A program made the position numbers and the translations under genes. Below, one piece after another: positions 26,183-37,918 of a DNA stretch of 64,000 bases. The notes beneath the pieces are model-generated. The model was not told where the DNA came from, did not search any database, and was given only the letters and a program-made list of their open reading frames with translations. Position 1 is the stretch's first letter, and each line of letters opens with the position of its first letter. The DNA is from Cinnamomum chago (lineage: Eukaryota; Streptophyta; Magnoliopsida; Laurales; Lauraceae), in the NCBI GenBank assembly GCA_038049695.1, contig CP142455.1:21613501-21677500 (forward strand). Direction: 5' to 3'.

Positions 26183-28207
26183 ATGGCTGAACGATCTTCT
26201 GGAAGCATTCCCACACAATCTTCTTCCGTTAATTTAGGGGGAGAAGATGATTTTGTTCAATTGGAAGAGAAAGAAGTATAGACCATCCAAGAGAACTAGA
26301 ACTTCTCTGGTTTGTCAAGCTTATGATATTATTAAGGTTGTTGAAGATGGAAAGGAGGTCAAAAAGGCTCAACGTAAATATTGTAAAAACACTTATGTTG
26401 TTGAATCAGGTGGGGATCCCAACCATTTATTAAGGCATAGAAAAAATGTGAACTCAAACATTTTTTTTTTTTTTTTGTGTGTGTGTGTGTGGGGGGGGCG
26501 GGGCGGGGCGGGGCGGGAAAGGGAGTCAGGGACACAGACCCAAATTTTTACAACTAGTGGTAGCAATAGTAGTTTGGCCTATTTTCTTATAATACTGTTA
26601 GTAATAGGAAAAATCTTGTTAAAATGCTTGTCTTAGCTGAATTACCATTTCTTTTTGCTAAAAATGAGTTTTTTTTTTTTTTAAGAATATGTCCAAAATA
26701 ATCTCCAACCACAATTTAGAAAGATTTATAAATATACTGCTAGAAATGATGCTATTAGGCTTTGGCTAGAGGAGAAGGAAAATATTAAAAATTACTTTGC
26801 AAATATTCCTGGTAGAATAGCTATAGCTACAGATATATGATCATCTAAAGGAGATGATAGTAATGTTTGAATTACTGCCCATAACATCGAAACAAAATGG
26901 TTTATTACTAAATGAATAATTAGTTTTTCTAAACTTGAATGGCCACACAGTGGCAATAGAATAAGTGCCTTTATTTTCGAAAGATTAGATGAATATAATA
27001 TTAAGGATAAAGTTAGATCTTTAATTTTAGATAATGCAACAAATAATATAGTGGCTATTACACTAATGAGTGTCAGATACCACTTACATCTTTGATAGAT
27101 GGTTCTATCTTCCTAAACAGATGTGTATGTCATATCTTAAATCTAATTGCAGGAGTTGGTTTAAAGCATATTTCAACTATAACATAAAATATTAGAAAAA
27201 TAGCAAAATATATTTTCTGCTCCGCACAAAAAAGACAATTATATTCCACAATATGTACAAGGCATAATGTATCAGCTATAAAATTACCCAAAGATGTTGT
27301 ACATAGATGGAATTCTATGTATTATTTGTTAAATAAGGCAATTGAAAGAAAATCAGTTTTGAATGAATATTGTGCTTTTAATGCACAAGAAATTTTTTAT
27401 GGGTGTGGGACATTGGGAGATATGCACAGATTTATTACAAGTATTTTTTTTTTTTATACTGCAACATTATTTTTCTCCAGGGTGTATTAACCCACATCTA
27501 ATGGAGCTTTAAATTATATTTTGGAAATCTCTTTACAATTTAGTAAATTTAGAGATCATTTTTCAGTTAATGAAGTTGTTATAAAAATGGAAGAAAATTT
27601 TAGTAAATATTGGAAAGATGCTCCAAGGACATTTTTTTAGCTTATGCATTAGATCCTAGGTTAAAATTAAATGGTGTGTAAATTTCTTTATTGAAGAAAC
27701 AAATACTAGTATGCAACACCAAAATTTAATTACTTTTTCAAATATAAGGACAAAATTAGAAATAACTTTTCAATTTTATTGTGAATAAATGGGCACAACA
27801 AGGATTACTATGACCCCTCAATAAGTCTAGCATATAGGTGGAGCTGGGTGACATTTGTATTATCACAGAATGGGTAAAGCCTCCGGCTCAAGTAATACAG
27901 TAGCGGAGTTGTCCTTGTATCTTGACTCCGACGTAATACATATGCCAGATGCATCTAGTTTTGATGTTTTAGCATGGTGGAAACAAAACGAAACCATGTT
28001 TCCGGTTTTAGCTGCATAGCTTGTGATCTACTAACGATTCCAATGTCTTCTGAAGCATCAGAACTTGTTTTCAGTGTAGGTGGACTTGTGGTGGATGACA
28101 GAAGAACTAATCTATCTAAAGAAGCGGTAGAGTGTTGTATTTGCCTACGGGACTAGTATTTGGCTAACAAGAGCAAGCAAGAGTTGAAAGAACTTGAAAA
28201 ATTATGA
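26183..28207 (+). pseudogene. hAT transposase pseudogene (BED zinc finger, RNase H-like, dimerisation region)
   Basis: The start MAERSSGSIPTQSSS is followed by a +1 frameshift near 26278. The next frame reads RPSKRTRTSLV and a BED-finger block (KYCKNTY...HLLRH). Further on come IAIATDI with TGA (26838-26840) where the family has Trp, a second TGA at 26868-26870, SLILDNATNN, and RCVCHILNLIAG. The C-terminal hAT dimerisation block (FDVLAWWKQNE, IPMSSEASE, DDRRTNLS) is readable around 27960-28150. Several frameshifts and an expanded T/GT/GGGGC tract (26461-26517) also interrupt it. Resembles RICESLEEPER/DAYSLEEPER-type proteins. An upstream intron (GT near 26029 to AG at 26180) is possible. It cannot make active transposase. 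Confidence 0.85.
26461..26517 (+). repeat. T16, (GT)7 and GGGGC repeat tract
   Basis: Sixteen T's, then (GT)n, then a G-run with four GGGGC-type units. The G-rich part has at least four runs of three or more G's with 1-base loops, so it can form a G-quadruplex. It lies within the hAT transposase remnant. Confidence 0.8.
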
Positions 28208-28537
28208 TCTAGCCTTAGCGGACTACAAATTTGATTTTTTACTTCTTCTTCATTGTAATTTATAAATATAAAAGTTTTTTATTTATTTTTATATCTTCAA
28301 GCAGGAAAGATTCAAATGGTTCTCTTCTCAGTGGAGTAGGTCGAGTTTGATCGAACCACTTAAATATGTGTGCCATTATATTTTCGGTGTGCTTGTTCAA
28401 ATCTTTAATTTTAAATATAAGACCAAAATCGAAGCAAAAATAAAAATACGTCAGTGGCACAACTGAAACAGGAGGCACGGTGGGCACAGCACGGCCCAAC
28501 ACGAACCAGGCACGTCACGGCCCGTTTGACATCTCTA

Positions 28538-31330
28538 CTTCATGTTGACATGGACCACATGCAAGATCCCTCCCACACTTCAGACAACAGTGTCCACTTA
28601 AGGCCAATCCGCTCATTAGATGAAATTAAACATGTGGGCAACTGCAGACTGTGGTGCCTTTTATTCTAAGCATTTGTTGCCTTGTGCATATGTAGAACCA
28701 ATTGGTGAATCCTTAGGCCCTTTTTCGACTATGAATCTACGTACAGAATGAGTCCAACTGCTATTTAGCTTGGATCTTGTATGTGTCCAAATACTACTGC
28801 TCAGAGAAGGTAGTGATTGACAGGATATAAAATAACACTCCTGCAGAATGCGCTACTATTGATGAGAATTGAACAAGCTGATAATTAGAGAAGGTAGAAC
28901 ATTACATATAGTTGCTGGTTTCAATTAGAGAAGCAGATAAAATAACAGTCCTCAAGATAAACTTTTTTGTTCAGTTGCTGGTTTGTTTAGCAACAGTAAC
29001 TGCGAATAGTACATTATGAATAGTTTACCTTTGGATTCAGGAACTACTAGCAAACTAATTTAACATACTTCTTTAAGTTGAGTCACGTAATTTTATTGCG
29101 ATGCTTACCTAGAAACACAAGTCACTTAAAAACACGGCACCCTGATGTGCTGGCTCTAATCCATACCTAATTCCGATCAGAATTTGCTTAACATAAAAAC
29201 TAATCACCAGAAAAACATGATATTTTACTTTGGTTTTTATCTTAACTATGTTTTATATGTACTTAATCTAAATGTGGCCCAAACTATAATTGAAGTAAAA
29301 TTTTGTCCGTAGGGTCAAAGAATATAACAATTATTTTGCGTGGTTTAGATTTTAGACATGAACTTTTAATGATGGATATACAAAATGGGCACACATGAAT
29401 TAGTTCATCAAACTTGTCGAACTCGAACTTCAAATTAGCCGAATTGAGAGGCAAATCAAATGAACCCTCCATTGAATTTTATGATCACGCCAAGTCTCGA
29501 ATTATGCATTGCAATCCCGAATGCGAATTAGTCGAAAATTATGTAACTATGCACTGTGCCGTGTTCATTTTGTGGGCTTCTTTAAGCTATTTTATACTTT
29601 TTCTTATTAATATATGTTGAGTTGTCCTGGTGGGGTATATATAGTCCTTCAAAGTCATCGGTGGGTCCACTTGATCAGTCATCCTACTAATTTCTTCAAA
29701 GATAGAAGACTTTCCAACAATGGTTAAGGCTAATTCGGGCTCTATCCTGACTAACCTTTTACCCTTGCGTACCCACAGTTTTTCTCTCTCAGGTCTAGAG
29801 CGCATGCATTGGGTTCAACCTTAAAGAAATGCAAGCCTAAACTATATGTGGGGCCCTAATGGTCTTACTAGATGATGCACAAGCAGTCAAGCACAAATAT
29901 TGAGCACAAGAAATTATCTTAGGGTTAACCTAACTCACTAGACAGCTCCTAACTGGTTTGAAGAGTGCACTAAGGCCTCCAATCCGGTCTTATGAAGTCA
30001 AATCGACCAGGTAAGTCCCCAGGATGAGTGGTGAGGTCACAATGCACTTGGCAAGGGTCCCGCTTAAGAACCAAACTCCTAGAACAGAGACGCCACCCTT
30101 TTTGGTAGGGACAGGACTTACCTAGACATCAACTTGACCAAAGAGCACAACTGGTGCAACATTTTGTGGTCTTCGTCCTAATAAGCTCGAGTCTTATGGT
30201 CTCGTTTCTACTTGATTTTAATTAATATTTAGGTTACTATGTGAGAGGTGGTTAAACCTAATTGGGCAAGGATTTGGTGATGAAATCCAGTCCTTATCTG
30301 ATTGGGGTAATTGCCCTTAACTAAGTGTGTGGAGTCCAATTTACTTGGTGTGTCAATCATACAATCATATTTGCTGAAATTTAAATCACCCAAGCCCCAC
30401 TTGCAAGTAAAAGATTCGTGGGGTAAAGTTTAGAAACTCTTACGGCGGGCCCACGCCTCTTTTTTTTTTTGGCAAATTTTGCAATTCTGAGAGCAATTTG
30501 TTATTAGCAATTCTGAGAGCAACTTGTTTGCTTAGAGCAAGTCCATACAGTTTCCTGTTTTTATGCAACTCTCCTCTTACCAAGGTAAGATATTCAAAAG
30601 AAACTCTTGTTAGTAAATCCTAAGTTAACAAATCAACTCAAAATTCTATCTTATCCTAATTTAAAAAAATAAGAAAATTCAAAAGACACCAAGTTAATAA
30701 AAAATCTATCAAAGTGGATTCTAAGTTATTAAAACAAATCAAAAATTCTATCTACAAAATAAATAAATAAAATTCAGAAATTCGAAATTATCCAAACAAG
30801 TGTCTAGATATGGTTAGAGTTTTCAAAAAGCTTTCCATTATATGAAATCCAATCTAATCCAATTCAAATTTTAGATTTTAAAACTCTAACTAATCTAAAC
30901 AACTTAAGAGATAGAATTTTAAAATTTCTAACTACCTAATTTCAGAATTCAAAAGTTAGCAAATTAATCAAAACAACTAATCCTAAAGATTTTAAACTTT
31001 TTCTTACCAATCCTAATCTAATCAGGACACTAGTTAAAGCAATAAAAAAAATTTCTTTTTTTTAATTACTGAAATTCGGAATTAAAAGAAAACCCTCAAA
31101 AAAAAATTTTGGTTTTTTTAAATTATTTATTTATTCCGAAAATTCAATTAATAAAAAAAATATCAGAAAACACTGAAAAATTAGCAAGGTCAAATACTAA
31201 CTAATAATAATTGCAAAGAACACTACTAATGCAAATTAAATGATTAAATAACTAATACAACCTAAATATGAGCATGCATGTGAAACTAATGAAAAAAAAA
31301 ATCAGATTTTAATAAAAACTCAGATTTGGC
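28538..31330. other. Gene-free region; right part probably internal sequence of a Ty3-type element
   Basis: No credible coding region is seen. The part nearest 31330, and possibly back to about 29.8 kb, lies on the internal side of a minus-strand primer-binding site and is A-rich on the plus strand, as expected for the untranslated leader of a Tat/Athila-like element. No gag or pol motif was found, so the element is deleted or non-autonomous. 28538-29800 shows nothing recognisable. Confidence 0.4.
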
Positions 31331-31348
31331 TCCCCGGCAACGGCGCCA
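31331..31348 (-). other. Primer-binding site for tRNA-Asp (Ty3-type element, minus strand)
   Basis: The plus strand TCCCCGGCAACGGCGCCA is exactly the 3' end of plant tRNA-Asp including CCA, so the minus strand reads TGGCGCCGTTGCCGGGGA, a classic primer site of plant Athila/Tat-type elements. The match stops at 18 bases and no tRNA body precedes it, so it is not a tRNA gene. Confidence 0.85.
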
Positions 31349-31354
31349 AAAACT

Positions 31355-32716
31355 TGATGTGAATTTAAATTCAATCTTTTAATACTGCAAGTGCACAGCT
31401 GTCATTTTGAGACAGTGGCAAGTACAGGTCGAATCCCACATGGAGCACTACTAAGTTAAAATTTAAAATCTGATTTTTTTAATCAAAGATTAATAATTAA
31501 TTGAGATCCAAGAAAAAACTAGAAAAATTCAGAAACACAAACCAATCAAATATATAAAACAGATCAGAGCATCCAGAATCCACTAAGCAAGATAATTAAT
31601 CCATCCATCCAATTATTCTACTATTTGTCTCAAAATAACTCAGATCAGAAACAAATAAATGTTTCGGATCCGGAGGATTTGTCTTTCCCAAAAATCAATT
31701 TTTAATAAAAAGAATAAGTTTACAACCCAAGACCTCCTTCACCTCATAAAAGAATGAAAAATCATAAGCATGACTTATCAAATTAAGCATAAATTATCAA
31801 AGGATCTCAGCCCTAAGCATAACCTATCAAAATAAGTATAAATCATCAAACTATTTTCATTAGAAATCAAAACAGAGGCTGCCTAAGGCATGAAGACAGA
31901 TCTATTATTCTAATAGAGCATGCATTTAAAAGAGATAAGGAAGTAATAGAAAAATAACATAAATTAAACCAAAGATCTACTTAGCTTCATCTGTGTGCTC
32001 CAATCCAGAAATCTAGCCAGCCATTGAAAAGAACTCCATAAATAATTTCATTGATAGCATCTCCTTGTACAATGATCTCTCAGAAATCTCTTTTCTAAAA
32101 ACCCTAATTTTTGGAACGGGGCTCCAGAATACCCAAAAATAAGAATTAAATTCTATTAATTAGAGAAAGGAGAGAAAGAGGAGAGAGAGTGATATGGACG
32201 TCCAAGGGGAGGAGTTGCTCCCGGATGCTACTTTTTGGGTCCTTTTATTTCTCCGGTTATCTATCAGATACATTGAATCTGGACATATTTTCTACAGATT
32301 TGATTTTTCTTCATTGATAAGGTATATCTCTTATCCTCCTTGAATTTGAATGAGATGGAAGCTTCTAGAAACCCTTGGGTGGCTTGGCTAATCTTCGAAT
32401 GGGGTCCCACAAGGGATGTGCAGCAATTGATTATCAACGGTGTGGATTTAATTTGCAATCCCGTCTAAAAATGAACATGAAAATATCCGAACTCATAACT
32501 TTGTCAATATAGCTCCGATTTGCATGTTCTTGGCTCCACGGATCTCTACTCTGAATAAGCTTTCCAACGGTAGGTAAATTTCATCGATCCGACGGTCGGA
32601 TTGAAATTTATGGCCATTTGAAGATTAGTTGCCTTGAGAAAAACGAGATTAACTTCTAGAATTTGATTTGCAATGGATTCTATCTCTGCACAACTTTCTT
32701 TTTTGAAAGGACATCA
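31355..32716 (-). repeat. LTR of a minus-strand Ty3-type retrotransposon (right end uncertain)
   Basis: Six bases beyond the primer site the sequence starts TGATGTGAATTT, and the 'CTGCAAGTGCACAG ... AAGTACAGGTCGAATCCCAC' segment is of the kind seen in plant Ty3-type LTR ends. ACATCA at 32711-32716 mirrors TGATGT and would give a 1362-bp LTR. This end rests on 6 bases only, and LTR-like sequence may continue to about 33340. No second LTR was recognised. Confidence 0.4.
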
Positions 32717-33949
32717 GATGTGGATGATTCAAACTCTTCTTCTTTCGGTCTAATCAGAATGATACTCTTTGAATTATCCATTAATAATTTCAAATTTGCA
32801 ACCACTGTGGACCCTGCCATGTGAGACATTTCATCTGTTTGAGTATGGGCCCTATGAGAAGTCTTCTACTGTAGTTAGGATTCTTCAAGTGACATGATGA
32901 GTGGACCCCTCCTTTGATTTATTTGCATAAGGCTTGTGTGTGGACTCATATGGTGAATTCTTCAATTTACTTCAATTCAGCAATGCAGGGCCCAGGATGA
33001 CAATGTGCTTGAAAGTGGGCTCCGTGACAGAGGTATGTAATTCTCATTTTCTGCACATTCTAATTTAACACATTAAATAGTTAAGAGCCCATATTGAAGC
33101 GGGACCCATCCGGACAGAGTTCTACTCCAATTGGGACTCTTCGGAGAAAATTTGCAAAACAGTCTAAGTTAATGCAGAAAATGTATGAAATATGAAAATT
33201 TAGATTCTTAGGTGAAAATGCATGAAATGATGAAATTAGATGAATAATGATGCAATTCACCCAATTAAATCTCTAATTCATCTTAATATGATGCGTAATT
33301 GTGCAAATTCATGAACTCAACAATATACACATACTTTGCCCTTTAGCAAAAAAATTATTTGCGAGGGCTATCTAGTTAGGCCTGAAAAGGTAGCTGCCCA
33401 AGAATTGTTGGAGTCTTTACTATTTTAGATTAGCATCTAAAGCATATGAGGATTCTATATTTTCTTTGATACAATTTAGCAGAAAATATTTTAATAAAAA
33501 AAAAACTTTGAAAATGTTATGACTATATTACTAACATTGTAAAAAAAAACTATTGAAATATCAAAATATCCATAAAATGTGAGGCAAATAGATCATAATG
33601 CTTTCACTGAGGCTTCTTATTTGTTAACAAAACATATGAAAATTATTTAAAAATAGTAAAAAATTTGACTCCTTATTGCAATGGCCATTTAGGTAAAGGG
33701 TACCATAACACCATATTTTTTAATTTGGCTGAACCCTTTTGCAAAGGCCCATCAGGTAGCTTAATTGGGTGATGTACGGCTACCAAAGGGCTGGACCCCA
33801 CTATGTCAAAACTGCAAATATACGACTGGAGCCCGTAAGTGGGTCCCATTCGTGATGGTGTCAATGATTTCATTCGATACACTACTAGGTCTCTAGGCCG
33901 TCGATTAGTATTTGAGAACTTTAAAAGTCGCCAAACGAACGACATGCCC
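32717..33949. other. AT-rich sequence without recognised gene
   Basis: No supported frame, RNA gene or clear repeat. The first 600 bases may belong to the neighbouring Ty3-type element. Confidence 0.4.
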
Positions 33950-34393
33950 TCAAAGAAAACCCTAATTACAGTCTCCATCTCTCTCCTCTCTCTCCAAACC
34001 CCAACGAAAAACCCTAATCCCCAAATATCCTTCGCTTGGTCATTGAGGCTTGAGCATTGAAGAGATTTGAACGCAGGATCTACGCATTTGCAGAAGGTCA
34101 CCTGTCGATGGAGTTTTAGGGTTTTGTGATTCATCGATCGACGCATCTAAATAGACATCATCATTTCTGTTGATGTTGTTTGAAGCCATCATCAATTGAC
34201 TGGTTTGATTTTCAAGAACTCCACTCTCTAACTCTTTAAGAAGAATACCATCTCTTTTAAGTTCTTTCTTCTATTGATTTTCTCCTCTTTTCGCCTTTCA
34301 AAAAGCTTTCTTTCTTTCTTTTCTAAAAAATCTATCTCAGCAATCGAAAGAAGAAGAAGAAGAGGTGCTTTAGCTGCGGCACCCACGCGACTG
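33950..34393 (+). promoter_or_regulatory. Plant leader-like exon with telo-boxes and splice donor
   Basis: AAACCCTAAT-type telo-box motifs (33956-34020), CT-rich runs, a purine-rich GAAGAAGAAG stretch and a strong donor G|GTGAGT at 34394 look like the leader or first exon of a plant gene. A splice to the acceptor TTCTATTAG at 34980 would join it to the LRR frame through a 587-bp intron. No start codon could be chosen. The link is inference. Confidence 0.35.
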
Positions 34394-34980
34394 GTGAGTG
34401 CTTTTTAGGGTTTTTCTTTGAAAGTTTCTATCCAAAACGAGATAAAGACTTTACCTTTATTGATGCATACCGTTGGATAATCTCTATATAATATTGATAA
34501 TTGACTGCCAAACTTTGAAATCGAAATTTACTTTAATCTTATTTTTGATGATGATGGATGATGTATGTGGATCGGATGGACGGTCCAGATCTAAAATAAG
34601 GATGTGAGATGATGATCTAGGCCGTCATTTGGATTGTTTGATCATGTTGATATACTAGCAGTGTTGGAGTGGGTCCCCCATGGCCATGATCATGTGGGCC
34701 CCACTAACCTGGTTAGTGATGGAGCTTTCCTAGTCTTTAGGATTCATAAAATGCATATGCATGTCAATACATACTGAGAATAAAAGCAATTGGATGATCT
34801 TTTAATAAAGGTGGCTATAGAAAACCTGGATCTGCATTTTTAAAGCACCGCCCAGTTTGCGTGGATACTATCTAATGCATGACAATTGTCAATCAAAGGT
34901 GAGAAGGGGTGAGATGATGTGGTGGGTTAGTGCAGTATCATCGCCATGATTCTAGGCTCAGGATTTAATGGTTCTATTAG

Positions 34981-36342
34981 TGCCAAGAGAGGGGTAATGA
35001 AACGTTGGAGGAAGTTGCAGAGGATCACTTGCTGGAGCTCATCCATAGGAGCCTAATTCAGGTGGCTCAAATGCGTTTCAATGGTCGGGTTAAGAAGTGT
35101 CGCATTCGTGATTTACTTCGAGACCTTGCCATTAAAACAGCCAAAGAAAATCAGTTCCTTAATGTTTATAGTGGGAATGTGGGTTCTGCTTCACCAACTA
35201 CAGTGCGTCGACTCTCTATTACTGGCGGTGAGATTTTTCAGGATATGCATGTGGACCACTTGACTAGGCGCACTCGTTCTTTGTTCTGCTTCTTCCAATC
35301 AGGTGCACCATTTAATAGTCAAAACTGGAAATCTCTTTACAAATGTTTCATATTGTTGAGGGTGTTGCACCTGGACAAGGTGCCCGCCTATGATGCAATC
35401 CCTGATGGAATAGGAGATCTCATCCATCTTAGGTACTTATCTATGAGATTTCGAAATCCAGTGCCAACATTCCCATCAACCATATACAACCTTTACAATC
35501 TGCGGACACTATATTTTTGTGCTGACGTCTGCTATCCAGTTCGTCTTCTACCTGAGCATGGTCTATGGAAGATGAAACAATTGAGGCATCTGTATATAAA
35601 TAGCCTTTTGTGTTTACCAAAAGCGAAACATGTGGAACTCAACGAATTAACCAAGCTACAGACCCTTTCACGGGTGCAGATTGGTGACTGGATTACAAGT
35701 GATTTTGACAAGCTGACTAGCTTCAGAAAATTGGGATTAGAAGGAGAAATGAGCTTATACCAAATTGCATTGTCCAGCTTCATTGGGAAACAAGAGAACC
35801 TTGAATCCCTAAGGTTGATTAACAGATCTGACACGCCGACACAGTTCATTTCATCACATTTACATCACTTGGAAAAACTTTCTTTGGTTGAACGGTTTGA
35901 GAGGCTTTCTACCCTCCAAGAATTTGCACCCTCCCTCATCAAGCTAGACTTATTTAAATCCAGATTATTGGAAGACTCAATGCATGTTCTAGAGAAGTTA
36001 CCAAAACTTCAGTTTCTTACCATGTACAACGTTTACTCTTACTCGGTGAAGAAAATGTCCTGCTCAACACAAGGCTTCCCCATGCTTGAATCTTTCAAAA
36101 TCCAGTATTGTCCAGAATTGGAGGATTGGACAATCGAGGAAGGAGCATTTGCAAATATTAGATACTTGGAAATAGGTGGGTGTAAAAAATTAAAGACGAT
36201 CCCGGAAGGATTGCAGCATGTGACTACCCTCCAAGAATTGGTCCTGGTTCGGCAGCCACTTGAACTTTGTGAGAGGGTTGGGGAAAATGGGTTGGACTGG
36301 TTTAAGATCCAGCATGTACAGTCTGTCAAGATCCAATCATGA
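34981..36342 (+). CDS. LRR part of a CC-NB-LRR resistance protein, N-terminally truncated
   Basis: The frame is open from just after TAG (34978-34980) to TGA (36340-36342). It begins QERGNETLEEVAEDHLLELI, the end of the NB-ARC winged-helix region, followed by RIRDLLRDLAI at the MHD position (H replaced by R), then about ten imperfect leucine-rich repeats (for example GDLIHLRYLSMRF, LPKLQFLTMYNV). Relative to the minus-strand paralogue it lacks coiled coil, P-loop and the rest of NB-ARC. The first in-frame ATG is the Met of MRFNGRVKK (about 35071). It is either an exon behind an intron ending at 34980 or a truncated pseudogene. Without NB-ARC it cannot act as a normal intracellular immune receptor. 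Confidence 0.75.
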   Translation, partial: CQERGNETLEEVAEDHLLELIHRSLIQVAQMRFNGRVKKCRIRDLLRDLAIKTAKENQFLNVYSGNVGSASPTTVRRLSITGGEIFQDMHVDHLTRRTRSLFCFFQSGAPFNSQNWKSLYKCFILLRVLHLDKVPAYDAIPDGIGDLIHLRYLSMRFRNPVPTFPSTIYNLYNLRTLYFCADVCYPVRLLPEHGLWKMKQLRHLYINSLLCLPKAKHVELNELTKLQTLSRVQIGDWITSDFDKLTSFRKLGLEGEMSLYQIALSSFIGKQENLESLRLINRSDTPTQFISSHLHHLEKLSLVERFERLSTLQEFAPSLIKLDLFKSRLLEDSMHVLEKLPKLQFLTMYNVYSYSVKKMSCSTQGFPMLESFKIQYCPELEDWTIEEGAFANIRYLEIGGCKKLKTIPEGLQHVTTLQELVLVRQPLELCERVGENGLDWFKIQHVQSVKIQS

Positions 36343-37356
36343 ATATATACTTGTTTCCAGGAGGTCAGTTGCAGTCTAACAAGATCTACACTAGTACAAT
36401 GATGAAAATACAATGTACAAACTTCAACCGTTGCAGTTGCTTCCCTCCAACCCTCGCGAGATTAGCCAAAAATTCAGGTACATTTTGCATCTCCATTTGA
36501 TAAATATTCAGGTACATTTTGCATCTGTCAAGGTCCATGTTTTGTTCACTAGCAAATGAACTGCACAATCTTGCAGAATTTAGATCGGTCATTTGGTTGG
36601 TTTCAATATCCATTGGTCATGGGAATAGAAAAACTTCACGAGTTGAATAATCTAAATCACCAAATCAGTGGTTTAGAATAGAAAGTAACTTAGAAGACTG
36701 ACAACTCTTGGGTCGATTGATCAGGAATCAGCCTTTTGACAACTGTTGGGTTGATTGGATGTGTAAAATCATTAAATTTCTAACTTTTTACAAATAGAAT
36801 TTGTGGGCCCACCTTATATTCGGCCTGGTATAAAAGCTTAACGGACTAGTTAGATATCATAAGTATAGAGGAGAAAATAGTAAACTTAACCTAATCAAAT
36901 TCTAATTCAAATCTATCTAATTTTATCTTTTAACATTCGCATAGTCCTTCAAGAAAAGGTCCTTTGATTGATGACGTTAAATATAAACCATCAGATCTTT
37001 GATAAGACATGGTTGTGAATTTTGCTCTTTTTGAGTCTTTTAGGAGCATATAAAGTAGGATTGTATGACTTAATGAAAGAACTCTTCAAGATTAAAGAAA
37101 TAAAGAGATCGTGAAGGGGTTGTATGAATGTATATATGAATATAAGAAGGCTTGAGAGAAAAAGCTAATATTGTAGAATTATTACAATAGTAAAACGAGG
37201 CAGGGCATTGGGTGGTGTGATCGTAGGATCGATCACTATCGGTTAGGTTACATTTCATAAATCAACTACGTTAACTTTAACAAAAAAAAAAAAAAAATCC
37301 TACTTGTGTATGAGAAAGTAAGAAACCTAATCTAATACTATTCTAATAATCTGTTT
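34984..37356 (+). repeat. Left arm of a large inverted duplication (NLR 3' half and flank)
   Basis: From CAAGAGAGG (34984) to about TAATAATCTGTTTCA (37356) this arm matches the reverse complement of 43478-46178, covering the LRR region, the stop and about 1 kb of 3' flank. The arms converge, separated by about 6.1 kb. Small insertions and deletions distinguish them. Confidence 0.85.
36386..36613 (-). CDS. Small ORF antisense to the NLR 3' flank (left arm)
   Basis: A 75-residue frame starts MDIETNQMTDLNSARL and has a homologous frame at 44254-44493 in the other arm. The two differ by a few substitutions and by an in-frame insertion next to a repeated 'CATTTTGCATCT' phrase. No known domain is recognised. 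It may be a real small protein, the remnant of a neighbouring gene, or chance. Confidence 0.25.
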   Translation of the reverse strand: MDIETNQMTDLNSARLCSSFASEQNMDLDRCKMYLNIYQMEMQNVPEFLANLARVGGKQLQRLKFVHCIFIIVLV

Positions 37357-37393
37357 CATCATTAGGGGTGCAGTTTTTCTCTCTCCCTCTATA

Positions 37394-37863
37394 TAGGGGT
37401 GCACAAAAAATCCGTCGATCCGTAAATCTAATCCGATCCGATCCGTGGATTTTTATCTGATTCGAAGCAAACGGATTGGTGATGGATTGAAAATTTTGTA
37501 ATTCGTTAGCAACAAATCGGTGACCGATTCCACCCTCAATCTGCGGATTCAATCCAATCCGATCCGTTGACATTAAATATAAACAAAAAAATATAAATGA
37601 TCTAAATATAAATTAAGATGTCTAAATATAAAATAAGAAAAAAAAATTATTGGTCAAAATGTAATTTTTTTTACAACATGTTTGATATTTTTCTTTTAAT
37701 TTAACATTAGATTGAACAGATTAATCTGATCTGATCTGTGGAAGACCGGATCAGATTAGATCGGATTTTAATAGCTACGGATTGGTGACGGATTCCAAAT
37801 TTGTCAATCCGTAGGTGACGGATTTGGTCCAATCCGCATCAATCCGATCTGTGTACACCCCTA
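37394..37863. mobile_element. hAT-type MITE
   Basis: Ends TAGGGGTGCACA and TGTACACCCCTA form terminal inverted repeats. The flanks CCTCTATA and CCTATATA are an 8-bp target duplication with one mismatch. The 470-bp interior has repeated CCGATCCG/CGGATCGG-type motifs and no coding capacity. It lies just beyond the end of the left NLR arm. Confidence 0.8.
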
Positions 37864-37874
37864 CCTATATATAT

Positions 37875-37918
<44 letters not shown>
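37864..37918. repeat. (TA)n-(GA)n microsatellite
   Basis: TA-rich run followed by about 13 GA units, directly after the MITE. Confidence 0.9.

Larger units (their letters stand above)
25458..28537 (+). mobile_element. Decayed autonomous hAT transposon
   Basis: Left end TAGAGATGTCAAATGGGCCG (25458) and right end (reverse complement TAGAGATGTCAAACGGGCCG, ending 28537) form near-perfect terminal inverted repeats. Subterminal regions are rich in GGCACG/CGTGCC motifs (25470-25690 and 28470-28520), as is usual for hAT transposase binding regions. The 8-bp flanks (CAAGCAGG and CTTCATGT) do not match, so the target duplication is lost or the ends have changed. Inside is a broken transposase gene. 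Confidence 0.85.

Noticed and set aside
25450-28545. 8-bp target duplication of the hAT element
   Set aside because: Flanks CAAGCAGG and CTTCATGT agree at only 2 of 8 positions, no better than chance.
31331-31348. Possible tRNA-Asp gene
   Set aside because: Only the 18 3'-terminal bases including CCA are present, with no upstream tRNA body. Nuclear plant tRNA genes do not encode CCA, so this is a retrotransposon primer site.
33673-34146. 157-residue minus-strand frame
   Set aside because: Opposite a leader-like, CT-rich region; no domain recognised and composition not protein-like.
35532-35849. 105-residue minus-strand frame in the LRR gene (and its equivalent at 44975-45310)
   Set aside because: Strictly opposite the LRR coding frame in both arms; conserved only because the sense frame is conserved.
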